The position numbers were made by a program, and so were the translations under genes. DNA of 64,000 nt from Lutibacter flavus (lineage in GTDB: Bacteria; Bacteroidota; Bacteroidia; Flavobacteriales; Flavobacteriaceae), in NCBI RefSeq assembly GCF_900188355.1, contig NZ_FZNX01000001.1, forward strand, positions 209,671-273,670. The letters are read 5' to 3'. This document shows positions 8,108-15,843 of the stretch, one piece after another. The notes beneath the pieces are model-generated. The model was not told the DNA's origin and did no database searches. It saw nothing but the letters and a program-made list of their open reading frames with translations. Within the stretch, counting starts at the first letter, position 1. Every line of letters begins with the position of its first letter.

Positions 8108-10558
8108 ATGATTATGGTTAAAATATCAAAAATATTATATCGATATGTGTTCGCTTTTATAGCGTTAACATTTATAACCTCTTGTGATGAAGATGAAGTA
8201 AAATATCCTCTTTTAGGAGAAGAGCCTAGAAATTTAACAGAGATTTTATCAGAAACACCTGATTTATCATCTTTATTAAATGCTTTATCTCAAGTTGGTT
8301 TAGACGAAACATTAGGTACGCAAACAACATATACGTTGTTTGCACCTAATAACAATGCCTTTAGTGGTGTTGATTTTGCAGCAATGGATTCAGCAGCGCT
8401 ATCAAACATTTTATTAAATCATTTGATAGAAACAGGTACAGCTGATTTTACTTCTAAAATGGCAACCGGTTATTTACAATCTATGGCGACTGGTCCAGGA
8501 GGAAACAATCTTAGTTTTTACACAAATAATAGTGGTAGCATAATTTTTAATGGTGTTGCATCATTAGTTAGTGGTGCTTATGATAAAGGAGCTACAAATG
8601 GAATTTTACATACTGTAGATGCATTATTATTACCACCAACTGTAGTTGCGCATGCAAGAGCAAATTCAGAGTATACAATGTTTGCTGATGCAATTGCGGC
8701 AGCAGATTTATCTGAAACACTAAATGGAGCAGGACCTTTTACAGTATTTGCTCCAAACAATACAGCATTTTCTAGTTTTTTAACAGAAGTTAATGGTGCT
8801 TTTGGTTGGTCATCTTTAGGAGATATTCCTGTGGATATTTTAAAAGATGTTATTCAATCTCATGTTGTTTCAGGAGTTAATTTTGAAGCATCTGCGGTTG
8901 ATGGAAAATCTCCAGTGACTATGCAGGGAGGATCTATTTCGGTAGCTGGAACTGTTATTGATGATGCAACTTATTCAAATGCTAACATTGTTTTAACAGA
9001 TATACAAGGTGTTAATGGAATTGTTCATGGAATTGATAAAGTTTTATTGTCAGAAGAAGTATTCCAATCAGTTTTAAGTGCAACTCTAAATATGGCAGAT
9101 AGATGTGCAGATAAAGGTTATACAACTTTCTTGGCGGCGATTGATAAAGCAGGTATGACCGAAGATTTTAAAAATAATGAACTTACTGGGTTTATACCTA
9201 CAAATGATGCTTTCACAATATTTTTTATTGGCATAGAAAATTATGGAAGTTTAGATGATTTTGTTACAGAAGAAGATATAGCAGTGTTAAAAGGCTTATT
9301 AGAATATCATTTATATGCTGGAAAATTATTGTCAAGTAATTTAACCGATGGAGGAACTATAACGACTCTTTTAGGTGATGATATAGCTATTGATTTAAGT
9401 GGAGATAATCCTAAATTAATTCCATCTTTTTCAGAAGGAGCTAAAGCAACAATAGAGAATTTAAATATTGGGGCTTCAAATGGTGTTATTCATCAAATAA
9501 ATAAAATATTAATTCCAAGTGACTTAGCACAAAGTTTAGGTATTGCCGGTGCAGGTGGTTTACAACCTGTAGCAGATAATGCTTTTGTCTATTTTGATTT
9601 TAATGGAAATGGATTTGATTCTTGGTGGGGAGATGTAGCTGGAAACCCGGTTTCTGATGCTGCAGCAAGTGCTGATGGAACACCGTTTTTTGATGCTACT
9701 GGAGTACAAGGTGGAGGATGGAATGGATTATTCTTTAGAAATGGTGGAAATAACTTTACGCCAGCAGCTATTGGAACTAACCTAGAAGCTTATGAATTTA
9801 AGTTTGATATTAATATGAAAGCTCCAACAACTGGAGTTATTAAATTTAGATTCCAAGGTTCTATAGGAGATGTATTTTATGACTATGATCTTTCTCAAAT
9901 AGAAGAATCTGGTTGGGTTACAGTTGTTTTACCAGCAAATTTATTAGGTGTATCTGATTTTAGTTTAGTAGATGGCGAATTTGGAGCTGCTTATAGTGGT
10001 GATTCAATGTTAAACTTCTCACTAGATAATGTGCGTTTTGAAGAAGCAGGAGGAGGAATAGAACCAGTTGCTGATGATGCATATGTATATTTTGATTTTA
10101 ACGGAGCTGGTTTCGATTCATGGTGGGGAGATGTTCCTGGAAACCCAGTAACGGATGCTGCAAATAGCGCAGATGGAACACCATTTTTTAATGCTACAGG
10201 AGTACAAGGTGGCGGTTGGAATGGTTTATTCTTTAGAAATGGAGGAGATAACTTTACACCAGCAGCTATTGGTACAGATATTAATAATTATGCTTTTAAG
10301 TTCGATATAAATGTTATTGAAGCTTTTGCAGATGGTGTAATTAAATTTAGATTTCAAGGTTCTATAGGTGATGTGTTTTATAGTTATGATCCAACAGAAT
10401 TAGAAGGTGGTAAAGGTTGGCAAACTATTACAATTCCTGCATCTACATTAGGCGTGTCAGATTTTAGTCAGGTAGATGGTGAGTTTGGTGCAGCTTATAG
10501 TGATGGAACTTCTATGTTGAACTTTTCTTTAGACAATATTAGATTTGAAAAATTATAA
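8108..10558 (+). CDS. Lipoprotein with three fasciclin (FAS1) domains and two tandem beta-rich repeats
   Basis: 816 residues; signal peptide with lipobox TFITSC (Cys26). Three FAS1 domains are visible at about 45-175, 178-315 and 320-475, each with the FAS1 signatures (YTLFAPNNNAF, FTVFAPNNTAF, GFIPTNDAF; NGILHTVD, NGIVHGID, NGVIHQIN). The C-terminus is two ~155-residue copies that both read YFDFNG.GFDSWWGDV.GNPV.DAA, then VQGGGWNGLFFRNGG and SLDN.RFE. The copies resemble carbohydrate-binding jelly rolls and end like the preceding SGBP. I infer an adhesive, surface-exposed polysaccharide binder in the galactomannan locus; ligand unknown. An alternative ATG lies two codons downstream. Confidence 0.88.
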   Translation: MIMVKISKILYRYVFAFIALTFITSCDEDEVKYPLLGEEPRNLTEILSETPDLSSLLNALSQVGLDETLGTQTTYTLFAPNNNAFSGVDFAAMDSAALSNILLNHLIETGTADFTSKMATGYLQSMATGPGGNNLSFYTNNSGSIIFNGVASLVSGAYDKGATNGILHTVDALLLPPTVVAHARANSEYTMFADAIAAADLSETLNGAGPFTVFAPNNTAFSSFLTEVNGAFGWSSLGDIPVDILKDVIQSHVVSGVNFEASAVDGKSPVTMQGGSISVAGTVIDDATYSNANIVLTDIQGVNGIVHGIDKVLLSEEVFQSVLSATLNMADRCADKGYTTFLAAIDKAGMTEDFKNNELTGFIPTNDAFTIFFIGIENYGSLDDFVTEEDIAVLKGLLEYHLYAGKLLSSNLTDGGTITTLLGDDIAIDLSGDNPKLIPSFSEGAKATIENLNIGASNGVIHQINKILIPSDLAQSLGIAGAGGLQPVADNAFVYFDFNGNGFDSWWGDVAGNPVSDAAASADGTPFFDATGVQGGGWNGLFFRNGGNNFTPAAIGTNLEAYEFKFDINMKAPTTGVIKFRFQGSIGDVFYDYDLSQIEESGWVTVVLPANLLGVSDFSLVDGEFGAAYSGDSMLNFSLDNVRFEEAGGGIEPVADDAYVYFDFNGAGFDSWWGDVPGNPVTDAANSADGTPFFNATGVQGGGWNGLFFRNGGDNFTPAAIGTDINNYAFKFDINVIEAFADGVIKFRFQGSIGDVFYSYDPTELEGGKGWQTITIPASTLGVSDFSQVDGEFGAAYSDGTSMLNFSLDNIRFEKL
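9571..10558 (+). repeat. Two in-frame ~490-bp repeats in the FAS1 protein gene
   Basis: The copies run about 9571-10050 and 10067-10558. They encode nearly the same domain; long stretches differ mainly at synonymous sites. The duplication therefore looks old enough to have accumulated silent changes but is under protein-level constraint. Confidence 0.85.
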
Positions 10559-10609
10559 AAGTCTTACATTATTTACGAATGATTTAAGTTAATAAATTAA
10601 TAAATTTAT

Positions 10610-10645
10610 ACCCTGTAAAATAAAATGTTTTACAGGGTTTTATTA
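10610..10645 (+). terminator. Intrinsic terminator after the FAS1 gene
   Basis: A perfect 11-bp stem, ACCCTGTAAAA (10610-10620) with TTTTACAGGGT (10628-10638), has a 7-base loop and is followed by TTTATT. It lies 51 bases after the FAS1 gene stop and only 20 bases before the GH27 start. It should therefore separate or attenuate GH27 expression relative to the susCD operon. Confidence 0.65.
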
Positions 10646-10657
10646 AATTTGAAAAAA

Positions 10658-11863
10658 ATGAAAAAAATAGTAATCTTAATTTTAGTATTTACTTCAATAA
10701 ATACTTTTTCACAAAAATTTGAAGGTTTAGCAGAAACACCACCTTTAGGATGGAACAGTTGGAATACTTTTGCAACTGATATAAATGAACAACTTGTAAA
10801 AGATATTGCAGATAAATTTGTAGAATTAGGTTTAAAAGAAGCCGGTTATGAATATATCGTTTTAGATGATGGATGGATGGCAAAAGAGCGTGATACTCAT
10901 GGAAATTTAATTGCAGATCCAATAAAATTTCCTAGCGGAATGAAAGCCCTTGCTGACTATATTCATTCTAAAGGATTAAAGTTTGGATTGTATAACTGCG
11001 CTGGTTCAAAAACTTGTGCTGGTTATCCAGGTAGTCGTGGTTTTGAATATCAAGATGCGAGATCTTATGCTTCTTGGGATGTAGATTATTTAAAATATGA
11101 TTGGTGTAATACAGATAAATTAAATGCTGAAGGCGCTTATATAACAATGAGAGATGCTTTAAAAGCAGCTGGAAGGCCAGTTGTATTTAGCATATGTGAA
11201 TGGGGTGATAACGAGCCTTGGAAATGGGCTAAAGATGTTGGTCATGCTTGGAGAGTAACAGGAGATATTATTAATTGTTGGGATTGTGAAGTCGGTCACG
11301 GATCTTGGTCTTCCTGGGGAGTTTGGAAAATTATTAATATGAGAAAAGATATTCGTAAAGTTGCTGGGCCAGGGCATTGGAATGACTTTGATATGATGGA
11401 AGTTGGTAATGGAATGGCAGATGCAGAAGATAGAACGCATTTTGCAATGTGGACAATGTTAACATCACCTTTAATAATGGGGAACGATTTAAGAGTTGCT
11501 TCTAAAGAAACTATTAAGACACTTGCAAATAAAGAGGTTATTGCTGTAAATCAAGATAAGTTAGGAATTCAGGGATTTCGTTTTTCAAATGAAGGTGATT
11601 TTGAAATTTGGATAAAACCTCTTGAAAATGATGCTTGGGCAATTACATTTGTTAATATGAGTGATAAACCATTAAGTTTAAATTTTGATTGGGAGAAACA
11701 TGATATTGGAGATGATGTGAATGGCAAAAGAATGGAAGCTAAACAACAAAAATTTAAAATTAGAGATTTATTTAACCATAAAAATTTAGGAGATACTTCA
11801 AAAAATTTAATGGCTGAGATTCAATCCCATGATGTTTTAATGGTAAAACTAGAGAAAAAATAA
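10658..11863 (+). CDS. GH27 alpha-galactosidase, secreted
   Basis: 401 residues from the ATG at 10658. The longer frame from 10625 begins inside the terminator hairpin, so I reject it. A signal peptide ends near NTFSQ. GH27 motifs: PPLGWNSWNTF at the N-terminus, YIVLDDGW, catalytic nucleophile Asp148 in YLKYDWCN, acid/base Asp203 in WRVTGDI, and the C-terminal LTSPLIMGNDLR and VNQDKLGIQG. It removes alpha-1,6-galactosyl branches from galactomannan, complementing the GH26 mannanase. A small beta domain follows the barrel. Leader type suggests the periplasm or outside. Confidence 0.94.
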   Translation: MKKIVILILVFTSINTFSQKFEGLAETPPLGWNSWNTFATDINEQLVKDIADKFVELGLKEAGYEYIVLDDGWMAKERDTHGNLIADPIKFPSGMKALADYIHSKGLKFGLYNCAGSKTCAGYPGSRGFEYQDARSYASWDVDYLKYDWCNTDKLNAEGAYITMRDALKAAGRPVVFSICEWGDNEPWKWAKDVGHAWRVTGDIINCWDCEVGHGSWSSWGVWKIINMRKDIRKVAGPGHWNDFDMMEVGNGMADAEDRTHFAMWTMLTSPLIMGNDLRVASKETIKTLANKEVIAVNQDKLGIQGFRFSNEGDFEIWIKPLENDAWAITFVNMSDKPLSLNFDWEKHDIGDDVNGKRMEAKQQKFKIRDLFNHKNLGDTSKNLMAEIQSHDVLMVKLEKK

Positions 11864-11880
11864 GATTAATTTTTAATAAA

Positions 11881-11922
11881 ATAACCAGTAAAAGCCTCTG
11901 ATTAGAGGCTTTTACTGGTTAT
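11881..11922. terminator. Strong bidirectional terminator hairpin
   Basis: A perfect 19-bp stem (11881-11899 with 11904-11922) and a GATT loop lie between the convergent GH27 and hotdog genes. The stem contains AAAAGCCTCT / AGAGGCTTTT, so it can act in both directions. It marks the right end of the PUL. Confidence 0.8.
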
Positions 11923-11954
11923 AGGTAATAAGTTGTTAAACAATTATTTTTTTG

Positions 11955-12320
11955 TTAACAAGCTTCTGAAATATGATCCTTTAGCGGAAATCTAAACACA
12001 GCCTTACAAATAATATTTTCATTGGGATTATTTTCAACTTCAACAACAACCATTAGCTGTAATTCAGATTGACTTAATTTTTTGATTTGCGATTTTAATA
12101 ATAAACGATCTCCTAAATGGGCATTTTTTAGAATTTGTAATTTATACAATTGAGGAATTGGGTAAGCAATATGAGTTTGCTTATTTATAACATCTTTTGA
12201 AAAATGTTCCATTTCATTATATAAAATATTTGAAAGTAAGGCATTGCTTTTATTTGTATCGTTTGCTGTAACTGTGAAATTTTTTGTAGGACTTGTAATT
12301 GAATTTTCTAAAGTTTTCAT
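11955..12320 (-). CDS. Small hotdog-fold protein, possible acyl thioesterase
   Basis: 121 residues, no signal peptide. The layout fits a hotdog fold of the acyl-CoA thioesterase type: a helix with NILYNEMEHFSKDV near 32-45, then alternating strands (LYKLQILKNAHLGDRLLLKSQIKKLSQSEL and ELQLMVVVEVE..ENIICKAVFRF). A recognisable catalytic Asp/Glu of the YbgC or PaaI types is not certain. It stands alone between two hairpins. The thioesterase function is inferred. Confidence 0.55.
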   Translation of the reverse strand: MKTLENSITSPTKNFTVTANDTNKSNALLSNILYNEMEHFSKDVINKQTHIAYPIPQLYKLQILKNAHLGDRLLLKSQIKKLSQSELQLMVVVEVENNPNENIICKAVFRFPLKDHISEAC

Positions 12321-12482
12321 AATCTATTTTATTTAAGTATTAATTCTAATTGGTATGGGAATTGGTGTTTTGTTATTTGAAATGATGTACTTACAAAGCA
12401 TATTAATAATTAGATTGACCTGTCGTAAAATCTTGGAATTTTTCATAATAGTTTGTTTTATTTATTAATTATTGATAAAAAA

Positions 12483-12512
12483 AAAAGGTGCTTTTTGTAA
12501 AAAGCACCTTTT
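12483..12512. terminator. Bidirectional terminator-like hairpin
   Basis: A perfect 14-bp stem, AAAAGGTGCTTTTT (12483-12496) with AAAAAGCACCTTTT (12499-12512), with A and T runs on both sides. No annotated gene ends here in the rightward direction, so it most likely ends a leftward transcript from 12.5-12.7 kb. Confidence 0.65.
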
Positions 12513-12538
12513 AAAAATTTATTTATTGAAATTTATTT

Positions 12539-12688
12539 TCAATTTATATTGAAAGTGCTTTTTGAAACGAATATATGTTGTTGCTTAAAATTACGCATAA
12601 CATAGATATTACAAATCGAATTAAAAATCGACTTGGCTTCCATCAGAATAGAGGATAAAATAAAATATATTGTTGTAATAACTTTCAT
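12539..12688 (-). CDS. Candidate 49-residue small protein
   Basis: Leftward ORF from ATG 12686-12688 to TGA 12539-12541. It starts MKVITTIYFILSSILMEAKS, with a short hydrophobic N-terminal segment, then a polar tail with several Lys/Gln. A strong hairpin terminator lies 27 bases downstream, which otherwise has no matching gene. I recognise no family. The rest of the 12321-12799 gap is AT-rich with no other gene seen. It could equally be a small RNA ending at the hairpin. Confidence 0.3.
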   Translation of the reverse strand: MKVITTIYFILSSILMEAKSIFNSICNIYVMRNFKQQHIFVSKSTFNIN

Positions 12689-12767
12689 AATTATAATCAA
12701 AATTAAAAAAAAAATTTAAATATCAAATAAATTAGCTATTAATTTAATGTTAATAAAGGTTTTCATG

Positions 12768-12775
12768 TAAATTTG
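12768..12775 (+). promoter_or_regulatory. -7 box for the 88-residue protein gene
   Basis: TAAATTTG, followed by CACC, is an exact TAnnTTTG match 25 bases before the start at 12800. No clear -33 TTG is at the right spacing. Confidence 0.45.
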
Positions 12776-12799
12776 CACCAACATATAAATACATAAGTT

Positions 12800-13066
12800 A
12801 TGGCAAGTATAAAAAATTTAAAAAAAGATATTAATTACGTTTTAGGTGATATTATTGAAGAATGCTACACTTGGGAAATGTTAAACCCAAAAAGTGATAA
12901 AAAAGCATCTGAAGCAATAATAGATGAGGTAATTGAAGCATTTGATTCTTTAGTTGAAAAAGTAAACGCAAAAAATATTGAAAATAAGAAAGCTCATTTT
13001 AAAGCTCTAAATGCAGAATTAGAGTCAACGGCTTTAAAATTTATTGAAAAAGTAAACAAATTATAA
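12800..13066 (+). CDS. Conserved hypothetical 88-residue helical protein
   Basis: Acidic, soluble and all-helical by composition (MASIKNLKKDINYVLGDIIE...). A Tyr-Thr-Trp-Glu segment sits near residue 27, and heptad-like K/E spacing marks the C-terminal half (LVEKVNAKNIENKKAHF). I recall similar short proteins in other Flavobacteriaceae, but no function. The start is supported by the -7 box 25 bases upstream. Confidence 0.7.
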   Translation: MASIKNLKKDINYVLGDIIEECYTWEMLNPKSDKKASEAIIDEVIEAFDSLVEKVNAKNIENKKAHFKALNAELESTALKFIEKVNKL

Positions 13067-13185
13067 AGAATTTTTTTTAAAAAATTATTTTTTTTTGTTT
13101 AATTATATATAATTTTTTGTAAATTAGTATAATAATAATATATAAAATTACGTTCTTAATTTTACCAACTAAAAATTTTTAATTT

Positions 13186-13398
13186 ATGGCAAGAGCAATG
13201 TTTGAGTATACAAAAACAGTACTCGAAAAAGTTAGCTTTAATTTAGAATTGTTTAAAAAAGAATTAGAAAAAGCTGTTAATAGGCTATTACCTTATGAGG
13301 TTAAAGAGTTATACTTTTGGTTAAGAGAGTTTACTTTAAATAAACCAGACCTTCATAAATGCCTGTCATTGGTAGAAACTAACAAAAGGAGCCTTTAG
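13186..13398 (+). CDS. Conserved hypothetical 70-residue protein
   Basis: The basic, helical sequence MARAMFEYTKTVLEKVSFNL leads into KELEKAVNRLLPYEVKELYFWL, a pattern I recall as a short flavobacterial protein of unknown function. The stop codon (13396-13398) lies within the terminator hairpin loop region and overlaps the convergent oxyR stop. Confidence 0.7.
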   Translation: MARAMFEYTKTVLEKVSFNLELFKKELEKAVNRLLPYEVKELYFWLREFTLNKPDLHKCLSLVETNKRSL

Positions 13399-13411
13399 GC
13401 TCCTTTTTTTT
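13384..13411. terminator. Shared terminator holding both convergent stop codons
   Basis: Stem AAAAGGAGCC (13384-13393) with GGCTCCTTTT (13398-13407), loop TTTA, then more T. The stop codons of the 70-residue gene and of oxyR both fall at the loop (13395-13398). Confidence 0.85.
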
Positions 13412-14342
13412 GTTGTAAAGGGCTTATTATTTTTACATTATTAAAGGCAATTACGCCTCTAACCAAACCATCTATAGTATTTTTTAAAGCTTCTATTAAA
13501 TGAATTTTTAAATGAGATTTGTGGTAAATTACACTTACTTCTCTTGCAGGTGCAGGTTCTTTAAATTCTCTTAAAAAAATCTTGTCTTTATCATTTAAAT
13601 CCAACGTTTGAAGATAAGGTAGCAACGTCATTCCTAAACCCTCTTTAGATAGCTTAATAAGCGTGTCAAAACTACCACTATGTAGTTGAAAATGTTGATT
13701 CTTATTTCCAAAAGTACTACATAAATTTATTACGTTTTCTTTAAAACAATGTCCATCTTCTAATAATAAAATATCTTCAATATTTAGATCGTTAATATCA
13801 ATAGTTGTTTTATTGAATAATCGATGTTCACTAGGTACAAATCCTACAAAAGGTTCGTAATAAAGAACGCGTTCTTTTATGTTTTCATTTTCAAGTGGTG
13901 TTGCGGCAATTGCCACATCTATATGACCTTCACTTAGTTTATTAATAATTTCTTCTGTTGTAAGCTCTTCAATTTTTAAATTTATTTTCGGATACTTTTT
14001 AATAAAAGATTTTAAAAACATTGGTAATAAAGTTGGCATAATTGTAGGAATAATACCTAATTTAAAATCACCGCCAATAAATCCTTTTTGTTGATCTACA
14101 ATGTCGCTAATTCTATTACTTTCATCAACTATTATTTTTGCTTGATCAATTATCTTTTTACCAATTTGAGTAAGTTGAATTGGTTTTTTATTTCTATTAA
14201 AAATTTTTGTTTCTAACTCATCTTCAAGTTTTTGAATTTGCATACTTAATGTAGGCTGTGTAACAAAGCAATGTTCAGATGCAATCGTGAAATTTTGATA
14301 CTCAGCAACGGCCAATACATATTTCAATTGGGTTATTGTCAT
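13395..14342 (-). CDS. oxyR: OxyR-type LysR-family peroxide sensor/regulator
   Basis: 315 residues. N-terminal winged HTH (1-60: MTITQLKYVLAVAEYQNFT..VTQPTLSMQIQKLE) and a LysR effector domain. The redox pair of OxyR is present at exactly the E. coli positions: Cys199 and Cys208 in EDGHCFKENVINLC, with eight residues between. Peroxide should oxidise Cys199 and switch the regulator. It is divergent from dps, a classic OxyR target, and a large dyad lies in the shared intergenic region next to its own start, suggesting autoregulation. Confidence 0.95.
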   Translation of the reverse strand: MTITQLKYVLAVAEYQNFTIASEHCFVTQPTLSMQIQKLEDELETKIFNRNKKPIQLTQIGKKIIDQAKIIVDESNRISDIVDQQKGFIGGDFKLGIIPTIMPTLLPMFLKSFIKKYPKINLKIEELTTEEIINKLSEGHIDVAIAATPLENENIKERVLYYEPFVGFVPSEHRLFNKTTIDINDLNIEDILLLEDGHCFKENVINLCSTFGNKNQHFQLHSGSFDTLIKLSKEGLGMTLLPYLQTLDLNDKDKIFLREFKEPAPAREVSVIYHKSHLKIHLIEALKNTIDGLVRGVIAFNNVKIISPLQQKKGA

Positions 14343-14346
14343 AACT

Positions 14347-14391
14347 ATAAATATTTACGATAAAGATATTGAAACTATCGATAATATTTAT
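14347..14391. promoter_or_regulatory. 45-bp dyad between oxyR and dps, candidate OxyR operator
   Basis: Arms ATAAATATTTACGAT (14347-14361) and ATCGATAATATTTAT (14377-14391) match as an inverted repeat at 13 of 15 positions around a 15-base spacer. The span equals the roughly 45-bp footprint known for OxyR tetramers. It begins 5 bases upstream of the oxyR start codon and ends 23 bases before the dps -7 box, fitting repression of oxyR and activation of dps. Confidence 0.55.
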
Positions 14392-14414
14392 GATTAAGAG
14401 AGTTTAATTTTGGG

Positions 14415-14422
14415 TAAATTTG
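14415..14422 (+). promoter_or_regulatory. -7 box of dps
   Basis: TAAATTTG, exact TAnnTTTG, lies 44 bases before the dps start. No -33 TTG is present at the right spacing; the candidate OxyR dyad occupies the position just upstream, as expected for an activated promoter. Confidence 0.5.
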
Positions 14423-14466
14423 ATATGAAATAAAAAACAAGAATTACAAATTTTAAATATTATAAA

Positions 14467-14937
14467 ATGAAAACAACTATTATTGGTTTAGATGAGCAAA
14501 AAACAGAAAAATTAACAATAAGTTTAAATGGATTATTATCAAATTTCCAAGTTTATTATCAAAGTTTGAGAGGATTACATTGGAATATTAAAGGTAAATC
14601 TTTTTTTGAACTGCATGTAAAGTTTGAAGAGTTTTATACAGATTCTCAAGAGAAAATAGATTCAATTGCTGAACGTATTTTAACTTTGGGAGGTAAACCA
14701 TTACATACTTTTGCAGACTATAGTGAAAATGCAAAGGTGCCAGTTGGTAAAGACATTACAAATGATGTAGAAGCGGTAAGTTTAGTTGTAAAATCTTTAT
14801 CAGAATTATTAAAAATTGAAAGAACTATTTTAGATGAATCTGATGAAGCTAATGATGAAGGAACAAATTCTATGATGAGTGATTTTATTGCAGAACAAGA
14901 AAAAACAATTTGGATGTTAAGTTCTTGGTTAAATTAG
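14467..14937 (+). CDS. dps: Dps-family DNA-protection ferritin
   Basis: 156 residues, the usual Dps length. The ferroxidase signature of the dodecamer interface is visible: LRGLHWNIKGKSFFELHVKFEEFYTD and then IDSIAERILTLGGKP, with the conserved His, Asp and Glu. It stores iron as mineral using peroxide and protects DNA. Divergent from oxyR, it is likely peroxide-induced through the dyad in between. A long hairpin terminator follows. Confidence 0.95.
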   Translation: MKTTIIGLDEQKTEKLTISLNGLLSNFQVYYQSLRGLHWNIKGKSFFELHVKFEEFYTDSQEKIDSIAERILTLGGKPLHTFADYSENAKVPVGKDITNDVEAVSLVVKSLSELLKIERTILDESDEANDEGTNSMMSDFIAEQEKTIWMLSSWLN

Positions 14938-14945
14938 AATTCTAA

Positions 14946-14998
14946 AAAAAAAAGGCTGTCTGAAAAGTTTTCAAAACTTTTCAGACAGCCTTTTTTTT
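14946..14998. terminator. Very long bidirectional terminator between dps and plsC
   Basis: Two 26-base arms (14946-14971 and 14973-14998) are perfectly complementary around one base, with GGCTGTCTG in the core and A and T runs at the ends. It serves the convergent dps and acyltransferase operons. Confidence 0.85.
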
Positions 14999-15000
14999 AA

Positions 15001-15807
15001 TTAACTCCAGAATTTACGTTTTTTATTTAATTCGTCTTCCTGTTGTTTATATTCTTCTGGCGTAATAACTTTTAAAAGAGAAGGATGTTGCTCAATTGCA
15101 AATTGAATTTTTTCAATAATTTCTTTAAATGTTTCGTTTTCATAATCAATTTCTAACGGTTCCTTTATCACCATTGATTGCAAAACATTTCGTTTTTTAA
15201 TTAACAATCCTTTCTTATCGTAAGCTCTTCTAAAACCATCAATAACAATTGGAACTACAATTGGTTTGTAGGTTTTAATAATGTGAGCTGTACCGCGTCT
15301 TATTGGTTTAAATGGAGTAGTTGTACCTTGTGGAAACGTTATAACCCAACCATCATTTAACGCCTTTTTTATATTACTTATATCCGACATTTTTACTTGG
15401 CGCTTAATATCTTTGCCTTCGCTTCGCCATGTTCGCTCAACAGAAACAGAACCAGCATAAGCAAATATTTTTGGTAGTAAGCCAGCCTTCATAGTTTCTG
15501 AAGCAGCAATATAATAGATGTTTAATTTTGGTTTCCAAATGTAACCGATATTCTTTATAGAATCATCTCTGCCTTTTAATGCAGCATTAAAAACATGAAA
15601 CATTGCAGCAACATCGGCAAAATAAGTTTGATGGTTAGATACAAAAAGGACATTGGTTTCAGGAAGGTTTCTAATAATTTCAGATCCTTCAATTTGGAGA
15701 CTGTTAAACCTTCGATATCTTCCGTGAGAAACAATTCCAAAAAAGCGAATAAGCCATCTTTTCAAAAATAAAATATGTCCAAACGGATTCCTCTTAAAAA
15801 TTGGCAT
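15001..15807 (-). CDS. 1-acyl-glycerol-3-phosphate acyltransferase (PlsC family)
   Basis: 268 residues. Acyltransferase block I is SNHQTYFADVAAM and block III FPQGTTTPFKPIRRGTAHII; VVPIVIDGF matches the last block. The His-to-Asp spacing is H-x5-D here instead of the common H-x4-D, which I recall as typical of this Bacteroidota subfamily. It transfers an acyl chain in phospholipid synthesis on the inner membrane face. It is the last gene of the leftward run RDD-TRIC-Nudix-plsC. Confidence 0.85.
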   Translation of the reverse strand: MPIFKRNPFGHILFLKRWLIRFFGIVSHGRYRRFNSLQIEGSEIIRNLPETNVLFVSNHQTYFADVAAMFHVFNAALKGRDDSIKNIGYIWKPKLNIYYIAASETMKAGLLPKIFAYAGSVSVERTWRSEGKDIKRQVKMSDISNIKKALNDGWVITFPQGTTTPFKPIRRGTAHIIKTYKPIVVPIVIDGFRRAYDKKGLLIKKRNVLQSMVIKEPLEIDYENETFKEIIEKIQFAIEQHPSLLKVITPEEYKQQEDELNKKRKFWS

Positions 15808-15843
15808 TTAGTTGGTTTTGGTTATGGCAAATTTAGTGAAAAA

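Noticed and set aside
10644..10651. TAAATTTG as promoter of the GH27 gene
   Set aside because: Only 6 bases lie between it and the ATG, and there is no -33 TTG; it is more likely the tail of the terminator region.
12744..12753. TTAATGTTAA occurring exactly at 12744, 46936 and 54640, near promoters
   Set aside because: At this base composition a 10-mer of A/T with one G is expected about once or twice by chance; no consistent spacing to the -7 boxes.
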